A DNA stretch of 59,297 bases from JAGXTF01 sp038317095 (GTDB lineage: Bacteria > Bacteroidota > Bacteroidia > NS11-12g > UBA955): positions 1 to 59,297 of the forward strand of contig JBBQBB010000013.1 in assembly GCA_038317095.1 (NCBI GenBank), written 5' to 3'. Positions 53,301 through 59,297 of this stretch are shown piece by piece. A program made the position numbers and the translations under genes. Every line of letters starts with the position of its first letter. Position 1 is the first letter of the stretch. The notes under the pieces were generated by a model. The model did no database searches. It worked only from the letters and a program-made list of their open reading frames with translations, and was not told the origin of the DNA.

Positions 53301-54174
53301 CTACAACGGTTGGACTGCAGATGACGAAAGAAATGAATTGGTTTTCCGTGCGTTAACTAACTTTATCAATATTTATGGCGATAAGGTTACCAGTTTCAAA
53401 CGCGAAAACTATGCAATTAGCGTAGGAGATGAGTTGCCAACGGGAATTCTGCAAATGGCTAAAGTTTATGTTGCCAACAAGCGTAAACTTAAAGTCGGCG
53501 ACAAAATGGCTGGTCGTCACGGAAATAAGGGTATTGTAGCCCGTATTGTGCGTGAAGAAGATATGCCATTCTTGGACGATGGAACTCCGGTAGATATTGT
53601 TTTAAACCCATTGGGTGTGCCTTCAAGGATGAACCTTGGTCAGATTTATGAAACCGTTCTTGGATGGGCCGGCAAAGAAATGGGTGTGAAATTTGCAACC
53701 CCAATTTTTGATGGAGCAACACTAAGCGAGTTGGATGAATATATCGAAAAAGCTAAAATTCCTGCGAATGGTTTGGTATACTTAAACGATGGACTTTCGG
53801 GTGATAGATTCGATCAACCAACCACAGTAGGTATAATTTATATGCTAAAATTGGGTCACATGGTAGACGACAAAATGCACGCACGTTCAATAGGGCCATA
53901 CAGTCTTATTACCCAACAGCCGTTGGGTGGTAAAGCCCAGTTTGGAGGTCAGCGTTTTGGTGAGATGGAAGTTTGGGCATTGGAGGCATTTGGTGCTGCC
54001 AATATCTTGCGCGAAATCTTAACCGTTAAATCTGATGATATCACAGGCCGCGCTAAAGCGTATGAAGCCATTGTTAAAGGGGAAAATATTACCAATATTG
54101 GTACTCCAGAATCCTTTAATGTATTGGTGCATGAGTTAAGAGGTCTAGGTTTAGAAGTAAGTTTCCTTGATTAA
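50371..54174 (+). CDS. rpoB: RNA polymerase beta subunit
   Basis: This 1267-residue catalytic subunit of RNA polymerase contains the Rif region (Gln-Leu-Ser-Gln-Phe-Leu-Asp-Gln-Ile-Asn-Pro-Leu through Arg-Arg-Leu-Ser-Ala-Leu-Gly-Pro-Gly-Gly) and the conserved Gly-Arg-His-Gly-Asn-Lys-Gly motif. The start is a TTG at 50371, before Ser-Thr-Thr-Gln-Asn-Gln-Arg; no ATG is nearby. Length is typical for Bacteroidetes. rpoC follows by 17 bases. Confidence 0.97.
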   Translation: MSTTQNQRISFGKVKHAIDYPDFLDVQLKSFQEFFQLDTPADKREGEGLFKMFRENFPITDTRNIFVLEFLDYFVDPPRYTLQECIERGLSYSVPLKAKLKLSCNDPEHEDFKTIVQDVYLGTIPYMTPNGTFVINGAERVIVSQLHRSPGVFFGQSVHSNGTKLYSARVIPFKGSWIEFATDVNAVMYAYIDRKKKFPVTTLLRAIGFESDKDILDIFGLSEEVKVSKSGLKKIIGRKLAARVLRTWIEDFVDEDTGEVVSIERNEVILERDTIIADEHIDVIVDAGVKTIILSTESKDNIKYDIIYNTLQKDTSNNGKEALEVIYRQLRNADPPDEETARGIIERLFFSDKRYDLGEVGRYRINKKLKLQTSMNVKVLTKEDIICIINYLIHLFNGTELTDDIDHLSNRRVRTVGEQLYAQFGVGLARMSRTIREKMNIRDNEVFTPQDLVNARTLSSVINSFFGTNQLSQFLDQINPLAELTHKRRLSALGPGGLSRERAGFEVRDVHYTHYGRLCTIETPEGPNIGLISSLCVHAKINSMGFLETPYRKVIQGKIEDGIIYLSAEEEDQKTIAQANAEVDAKGNFKTTLLKARKEGDFPLVAPSAIDYMDVAPNQIVSIAASLIPFLEHDDANRALMGSNMQRQAVPLIKPESPIVGTGLERKVAQDSRSLINAEGNGVVEYVDAREIRIRYQHNDNDDLVSFTGNTKTYYLTKFRRTNQNSCINLCPIVSKGEKVVKGQVICEGYATQGGELALGRNLKVAFMPWQGYNFEDAIVISEKVVKDDWFTTIYITEFELEVRDTKRGAEELTNDIPNVSDEMTKNLDEHGLIRIGAEVKEGDILIGKITPKGETEPSPEEKLLRAIFGDKAGDVKDASLKAAPGTTGVVIDKKLFSKSKKDKNARNNDKGRLSKLEEDHKKEIAELKDELVKKLFQLVNGKTSQGVFNMYSEELIPKGTKFTQKNLMSIDYSNVNYNGWTADDERNELVFRALTNFINIYGDKVTSFKRENYAISVGDELPTGILQMAKVYVANKRKLKVGDKMAGRHGNKGIVARIVREEDMPFLDDGTPVDIVLNPLGVPSRMNLGQIYETVLGWAGKEMGVKFATPIFDGATLSELDEYIEKAKIPANGLVYLNDGLSGDRFDQPTTVGIIYMLKLGHMVDDKMHARSIGPYSLITQQPLGGKAQFGGQRFGEMEVWALEAFGAANILREILTVKSDDITGRAKAYEAIVKGENITNIGTPESFNVLVHELRGLGLEVSFLD

Positions 54175-54191
54175 TTTTTTCCAAAAAAGTA

Positions 54192-57100
54192 ATGCAAACA
54201 CAAAAAAAAGTACAAAAAATCGGAAGCAATTTTAGCAAGATTAGAATCTCGCTTGCTTCGCCTGAAACCATATTGAGACGCAGCTTTGGTGAAGTTACCA
54301 AACCTGAAACCATTAACTACCGAAGTTATAAGCCCGAAATGGGTGGATTGTTTTGCGAAAGGATTTTTGGTCCTATTAAGGATTACGAATGTCATTGCGG
54401 AAAATACAAACGTATTCGTTATAAAGGAATTGTTTGCGACCGCTGCGGCGTGGAGGTTACTGAGAAAAAAGTGCGTAGAGAACGTATGGGGCATATTAAC
54501 CTTATCGTTCCTGTTGCGCATATTTGGTATTTTAGATCTTTGCCAAATAAAATTGGCTATCTTATTGGTATTCCATCCAAGAAATTGGACATGGTTATCT
54601 ACTACGAAAGATATGTGGTTATTCAACAAGGTGCTGCAGTAAATGCAAATTACCTAGATTTAATTACAGAAGAAGAGTATTTGGATATTGTAGATTCTTT
54701 GCCAAAAGAGAATCAAATGTTGGATGATAAGGACCCCAATAAATTTGTAGCCAAAATGGGTGCAGAAGGATTGGAAGAATTGTTGTCACGCATTAATTTA
54801 GATACTTTAAGTTATGAATTAAGGAACCAAGCCGCCACTGAAACTTCGCAACAACGAAAACAAGAGGCTTTAAAACGCCTTAAAGTGATAGAAAGTTTCC
54901 GTGCATCTCAAAAAACTGGGGAGAACAAACCAGAATGGATGATCATGAAAATGCTTCCTGTTATTCCACCGGAAATTCGTCCTTTGGTTCCGCTTGAAGG
55001 AGGTCGCTTTGCCACTTCTGACTTAAACGATTTATACCGCAGGGTAATTATACGCAACAATCGCTTGAAACGGTTGGTGGAAATAAAAGCCCCTGAGGTG
55101 ATTTTGCGTAACGAAAAACGCATGTTGCAGGAAGCCGTTGACTCCTTGTTAGACAATACCCGTCGTGCTAGTGCAGTTAAAAGTGATGGAAATCGCCCAT
55201 TAAAATCTTTGAGTGATATGCTCAAAGGTAAACAAGGTCGTTTTCGACAAAATCTTTTGGGAAAGCGCGTTGACTATTCTGGTCGTTCTGTTATTGTGGT
55301 AGGACCTACCCTAAAGTTGAACGAATGTGGTTTGCCAAAAAACATGGCTGCGGAACTTTTCAAACCCTTTATCATTCGTAAACTAATTGAAAGAGGTATT
55401 GTTAAGACGGTAAAAACAGCAAAGAAAATAGTAGAAAAGAAGGATCCCGTTATTTGGGATATTTTAGAGAACATATTAAAAGGACATCCTGTTCTTCTGA
55501 ATCGTGCTCCTACACTTCACAGATTGGGTATACAAGCTTTTCAACCAAAGTTAATCGAAGGAAAAGCAATCCAATTGCATCCTTTGGTATGTACGGGTTT
55601 TAACGCGGATTTTGACGGAGACCAAATGGCGGTGCACGTTCCACTTGGAAATGCTGCCATTGCAGAAGCCCAAATTTTAATGCTGGCTTCGCACAATATC
55701 CTGAATCCAGCAAATGGTTCGCCGGTTACCGTGCCTTCTCAAGATATGATTCTTGGATTGTACTACATTACCAAAGAACGCATTGGAACCAAAGAAAAAC
55801 CTGTTTTGGGTGAAGGTTTGACTTTCTATAGTGCAGAAGAAGCTATCATTGCGTTTAATGAAAAACGTGTTGAATTGCATGCAAAAATAAAATGCCGCGT
55901 TCGTGTAAAAGAAGGCGATATTTTTAGCTGGAAAATTGTTGATACCGCTTTGGGCAGACTTATATTTAACGAAGTTGTGCCTGAAGAATACGGTTATATA
56001 AATGAAGTTCTAAAAAAGAAAAATCTACGGGATATTATTTCCAATATGATTCGCGTAGCTGGTGTTGCCAAAGCTGCTGATTTTCTGGATAATATTAAGA
56101 AAATTGGATTTCACTATGCTTTTAAAGGTGGACTTAGCTTCAATATGAGCTATGTTAAAATTCCGGTTGAAAAAGATGGCTTGGTAAATAAAGCGATGGA
56201 AGAGGTGCTTGAAATTCAATCCAATGCGGATATGGGTTTCATTACCAATAACGAACGTTATAACCAAGTTATTGACCTTTGGACACGCGTTAACAACCAG
56301 CTTTCTAGAATTTTGATTAAAGAATTAAGTGAAGATGACCAAGGATTCAACCCCATTTTTATGATGTTGGATTCTGGTGCTCGTGGTTCTAATGAACAAA
56401 TTCGTCAGCTCGGCGGTATGCGTGGTTTGATGGCTAAACCCCAGAAAAGTGGAGCCAGTGGTACTGGTGATACCATTGAAAACCCAATTATTTCAAACTT
56501 TAAAGAAGGTTTAAATGTATTGGAATACTTTATCTCTACACACGGTGCGCGTAAAGGTTTGGCTGATACTGCGCTTAAAACTGCGGATGCGGGTTACCTA
56601 ACGCGTCGTTTGCATGATGTTGCCCAAGATGTTGTAATTACAGAAGAAGATTGTGGTACGCTTAGGGGTATTGCTATGTCAGCCATTGTTAACAATGACG
56701 AGGTTGCAGAGAATCTTTACGAACGTATTTTGGGTCGCACCGCGCTTGATGATGTTTATATACCTGGAACCGATAAAATATTGGTTGTAGCTGGTACAGA
56801 AATCACAGAACTAGTAGCGGCTTCTATAGATGAGGCTGGTATTGAAGAAGTTGAAATCCGTTCCGTATTGACTTGCGAAACAAAACCCGGTGTTTGTGCA
56901 AAATGCTACGGGCGCAATCTTTCTACAGGTAGAATGGTGCAAAGTGGTGAGGCGGTAGGTGTTATTGCAGCCCAGTCTATTGGTGAGCCAGGTACCCAGC
57001 TAACATTGCGTACTTTCCACACAGGGGGTGCTGCAATGAACATTGCTGCAGACAATTCTCTTGAAAATAAATACGACGGTATTATCAGTTTTGATAGCAT

Positions 57101-58493
57101 GCGTACTGTTAGAAAAGAAACTACTGATGAGGCAACAGGTGAAGTTGTAAAAGTGGATGTGGTTTTAGGCCGTTCTGGTGAAATCAGAATCTTGGATGCT
57201 AAATTAAACAACGTAATTACAAGTTATAACGTTCCTTATGGTGCCTTGTTAAAAGTAAAAGAGGGTCAAACCGTGAAAAAAGGCGACCTTATTTGTACCT
57301 GGGATCCATTTAATACCCTTATTATTAGTGATATTGATGGTGCTGTTGAATTTGAAAACATCATTGAAGGCGTAAATATGCGCGAAGAAGGCGATGACCA
57401 AACAGGATTGTATGAATACGTAATCATTGAAAACCGCGATAAAACCAAGATTCCTGTAATGTGGGTTCGTGGAAAAGGGGACAGTGAAAAACATTTCAAT
57501 ATGCCTTTGGGTTCAATTCTAGTTGCCAAACACGGTGCCAAAGTAAAAGCAGGTGATATATTGGCTAAAATACCAAGAAGTGCTACCAGAACCCGAGATA
57601 TTACAGGTGGTTTGCCACGTGTAACAGAGTTGTTCGAAGCGAGAAATCCTTCCAACCCTGCGGTTGTAAGTGAGATTGACGGTGTAGTAACCTACGGTGT
57701 TTCAAAGCGCGGTAACCAAGAAATTATTGTTACGGGCAAAGAAGGTGATATGAAAAATTACCAAGTTGCTTTGCAAAAACATATCTTGGTGCATGATGGA
57801 GATTACGTTCGTGCAGGACAGCCTTTGTCCGACGGTGCTATTACGCCACAAGATATTTTGAGAATTGAAGGCCCCGCCTCTGTTCAGCGGTATATTTTGA
57901 ACGGTATTCAAGAAGTTTACCGTTTGCAAGGTGTAAAAATAAACGACAAACATATCGAAGCCATTGTGCGTCAAATGATGCAAAAAATGGAAATCATGGA
58001 TCCAGGAGATACACGTTTCCTAGAAAGTGAAGCGGCAGATCGTTGGGATTTGATGAAGGAAAACGACTGGATTTGGGACAAAAAATTTGTAACCGATCCA
58101 GGTGACAGTGAGAATATGCATGCGGGTCAAATAGTGAGTTTGAAAGACTTGCGCCAAGAAAACAGTGCTATGCGTCGTCAAGACAAAGCATTGGTTGAAT
58201 TCCGTGATGCCGTTTCTGCTACAGCACAGCCATTGCTAATGGGTATTACCAAAGCTTCTTTGGGAACCCGCAGCTTTATGAGTGCGGCGTCCTTCCAAGA
58301 AACTACAAAAGTGTTGAATGAAGCTGCAATTAGCGGTAAAATTGACAATCTTGCTGGTCTCAAAGAAAACGTTATCGTCGGTCATCTAATTCCTGCTGGT
58401 ACAGGTCAGCGCGCCTTTAATGGTGTAATTGCCGGTAGCAAAGAAGAATATGATCGTTTGATGGCTTCTAAATTGGAAGTGATCGAAGAATAA
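54192..58493 (+). CDS. rpoC: RNA polymerase beta' subunit
   Basis: This 1433-residue subunit has the N-terminal zinc ribbon with Cys67, Cys69, Cys82 and Cys85, and the catalytic Asn-Ala-Asp-Phe-Asp-Gly-Asp-Gln-Met loop near 471-479 that binds magnesium. The lid, rudder and bridge-helix regions follow, and the C-terminal part has a normal second zinc site (Cys-Glu-Thr-Lys-Pro-Gly-Val-Cys-Ala-Lys-Cys). A strong hairpin terminator follows its stop. Confidence 0.97.
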   Translation: MQTQKKVQKIGSNFSKIRISLASPETILRRSFGEVTKPETINYRSYKPEMGGLFCERIFGPIKDYECHCGKYKRIRYKGIVCDRCGVEVTEKKVRRERMGHINLIVPVAHIWYFRSLPNKIGYLIGIPSKKLDMVIYYERYVVIQQGAAVNANYLDLITEEEYLDIVDSLPKENQMLDDKDPNKFVAKMGAEGLEELLSRINLDTLSYELRNQAATETSQQRKQEALKRLKVIESFRASQKTGENKPEWMIMKMLPVIPPEIRPLVPLEGGRFATSDLNDLYRRVIIRNNRLKRLVEIKAPEVILRNEKRMLQEAVDSLLDNTRRASAVKSDGNRPLKSLSDMLKGKQGRFRQNLLGKRVDYSGRSVIVVGPTLKLNECGLPKNMAAELFKPFIIRKLIERGIVKTVKTAKKIVEKKDPVIWDILENILKGHPVLLNRAPTLHRLGIQAFQPKLIEGKAIQLHPLVCTGFNADFDGDQMAVHVPLGNAAIAEAQILMLASHNILNPANGSPVTVPSQDMILGLYYITKERIGTKEKPVLGEGLTFYSAEEAIIAFNEKRVELHAKIKCRVRVKEGDIFSWKIVDTALGRLIFNEVVPEEYGYINEVLKKKNLRDIISNMIRVAGVAKAADFLDNIKKIGFHYAFKGGLSFNMSYVKIPVEKDGLVNKAMEEVLEIQSNADMGFITNNERYNQVIDLWTRVNNQLSRILIKELSEDDQGFNPIFMMLDSGARGSNEQIRQLGGMRGLMAKPQKSGASGTGDTIENPIISNFKEGLNVLEYFISTHGARKGLADTALKTADAGYLTRRLHDVAQDVVITEEDCGTLRGIAMSAIVNNDEVAENLYERILGRTALDDVYIPGTDKILVVAGTEITELVAASIDEAGIEEVEIRSVLTCETKPGVCAKCYGRNLSTGRMVQSGEAVGVIAAQSIGEPGTQLTLRTFHTGGAAMNIAADNSLENKYDGIISFDSMRTVRKETTDEATGEVVKVDVVLGRSGEIRILDAKLNNVITSYNVPYGALLKVKEGQTVKKGDLICTWDPFNTLIISDIDGAVEFENIIEGVNMREEGDDQTGLYEYVIIENRDKTKIPVMWVRGKGDSEKHFNMPLGSILVAKHGAKVKAGDILAKIPRSATRTRDITGGLPRVTELFEARNPSNPAVVSEIDGVVTYGVSKRGNQEIIVTGKEGDMKNYQVALQKHILVHDGDYVRAGQPLSDGAITPQDILRIEGPASVQRYILNGIQEVYRLQGVKINDKHIEAIVRQMMQKMEIMDPGDTRFLESEAADRWDLMKENDWIWDKKFVTDPGDSENMHAGQIVSLKDLRQENSAMRRQDKALVEFRDAVSATAQPLLMGITKASLGTRSFMSAASFQETTKVLNEAAISGKIDNLAGLKENVIVGHLIPAGTGQRAFNGVIAGSKEEYDRLMASKLEVIEE

Positions 58494-58511
58494 ATCTTTT
58501 AATTCTATGAT

Positions 58512-58543
58512 AAAAAAAGCGCCCAGAAATGGGTGCTTTTTTT
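58512..58543 (+). terminator. Rho-independent terminator after rpoC
   Basis: AGCGCCCA (58518-58525) pairs with TGGGTGCT (58530-58537) around a GAAA loop, with A's before and a run of T's after. It ends the long tRNA-tuf-rpoC block. Confidence 0.88.
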
Positions 58544-58586
58544 ATGCTTTGAGATAATTTTGTAACAAAAGACATTTTTTTTCTTC

Positions 58587-58594
58587 TACATTTG
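58587..58594 (+). promoter_or_regulatory. Putative -7 element (TACATTTG)
   Basis: TACATTTG fits TAnnTTTG and lies four bases before the ATG at 58599. A TTTG at 58559-58562 is 24 bases upstream, longer than the usual spacer. Confidence 0.42.
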
Positions 58595-58598
58595 TCTA

Positions 58599-58952
58599 AT
58601 GAAATACTTTAAAAATATTTCACTCATTATTCTGTTGATATTTTCATTTACGGCAAAATCACAAACCAATTATCAATACAATAAGAGTGTTATTTCTATA
58701 TTAAATACAAACACTCCTAATACCTTGTGGAATAGTTATTTTGCAGTACCTGATAACGGAAATGGGTATTTTTTTACCACAAGTGGTGATTTTAGTAAAA
58801 CTACTGTCGGTGGTAATCAATTTAATTTTAAGCAAAATGTTTACGGTTTTGTAAGCAGAACAAACCAGAAAGGGTTAATTAATTGGGCAGTTCCATTTTA
58901 TGGCTCTGCTTTGATCAGCGCTGTTGCAAGTAATACCAAATACAAATATTAA
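58599..58952 (+). pseudogene. N-terminal fragment of a secreted beta-propeller (SBBP-like) protein, cut by an IS element
   Basis: This 117-residue fragment starts with a signal peptide (cleavage near Ala-Lys-Ser-Gln). It then has Asn-Val-Tyr-Gly-Phe-Val-Ser-Arg-Thr-Asn-Gln-Lys-Gly-Leu-Ile-Asn-Trp-Ala, which resembles the first blade of SBBP-type repeat proteins, usually several hundred residues long. The frame stops at 58950-58952, where an IS630-family transposase gene ends on the other strand, so the insertion probably supplied the stop and removed the rest. The remainder, if present, lies beyond the element outside the window. An independent short secreted protein is less likely. Confidence 0.55.
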
Positions 58953-59297
58953 TTAGTCCAATCAATGTATTCAAAAATGTATGGATATGAGCAAGCAGAA
59001 ATATTCGTTTTTTCTGTTAATTGATTTACTTGACTTTCAATAAAGTCTGATAGTTGATTTAAATTTTTGAATAGACAGCCTGTAAAATTCGCTTTTGTTA
59101 TTTCCCACATTCTTTCTGCAGGGTTTAATTCGGGACAATACGGTGGCAAAAAAATAAGACCTATATTATTGGGTATTTTTAATTCGTTTGATTTGTGAAA
59201 GCCATCGTTATCCAGCACTATGTTTTTAAATTCATTCGGATCTTGTTCTGAAAATTGGTTAAGATAAATTTGAAACGTATCATTATTGCAAAATGGC
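58949..59297 (-). mobile_element. IS630-family transposase, C-terminal part (partial at the right edge)
   Basis: On the minus strand a frame enters from the right edge and runs to a stop at 58949. It has Ile-Val-Leu-Asp-Asn-Asp-Gly-Phe-His-Lys-Ser with the second catalytic Asp, and Leu-Pro-Pro-Tyr-Cys-Pro-Glu-Leu-Asn-Pro-Ala-Glu-Arg-Met-Trp with the catalytic Glu. This is the DDE endonuclease end of IS630-type transposases, which insert at TA dinucleotides. The upstream codons (Gln-Asp-Pro-Asn-Glu-Phe-Lys-Asn) also fit. The start, other end and terminal repeats are beyond the window. The gene end overlaps the truncated secreted protein by four bases. Confidence 0.85.

Overview
The window looks like chromosome from a Bacteroidetes (Bacteroidota) bacterium of the flavobacterial/sphingobacterial/chitinophagal kind. 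This rests on the low GC content, many TAnnTTTG promoter elements instead of E. coli-type -10 boxes, and an almost complete lack of Shine-Dalgarno sequences. It also rests on the lipoproteins, a type IX secretion-like C-terminus, a TonB receptor with a carboxypeptidase-regulatory N-domain, and a large propeller sensor kinase paired with a LytTR regulator. Most of the window is housekeeping DNA, with small accessory patches between conserved genes.

Layout. 1-1390: two AT-rich lipoprotein genes, the first cut by the window edge and by an in-frame stop. 1513-7361: a topoisomerase IV A subunit, a methyltransferase and a two-gene ABC exporter. 7362-7979: a decayed HigA-like antitoxin remnant and tRNA-Asn. 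7980-11807: a PfkB sugar kinase, a GH13 amylase homologue that has lost every catalytic residue, and a membrane J-domain-like protein without HPD. 11814-16074 (minus strand): gdh, a SPOR protein, fur, purA and an FAH-family hydrolase. 16187-19697: gpmI, a lipoprotein and an aldehyde dehydrogenase. 19698-25246: an AT-rich secreted-protein island holding a chaperone-tailed surface protein with a poly-T frameshift in its signal peptide, a GH16 glucanase-like enzyme and three outer-membrane-barrel-like proteins. 25386-31984: thiL, the sensor kinase and regulator, and aspS.

31981-45404: dgkA, dnaA, a methylmalonyl-CoA mutase catalytic subunit, an IscA-type protein, an FtsX-type permease, gcvT, a four-gene TonB receptor operon with metal-uptake features, an EamA transporter, a DjlA-like J protein and a DUF4340-like protein. 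45541-58543: the transcription/translation block tRNA-Thr, -Tyr, -Gly, -Thr, tuf, tRNA-Trp, secE, nusG, rplK, rplA, rplJ, rplL, rpoB, rpoC, with a recognisable promoter, terminators and a hairpin before rpoB. 58599-59297: a secreted beta-propeller-like gene cut short by an IS630-family element that runs off the right edge.

No CRISPR array, rRNA, phage or recognisable defence island was found. The points most worth a second look are: the catalytically dead GH13 protein beside the HPD-less J protein; the frameshifted GH16/outer-membrane island; the TonB/His-Cys small protein operon; and the repeated placement of a -7 promoter element exactly four bases before start codons, which predicts leaderless mRNAs. 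All functional statements come from motif reading without database searches.
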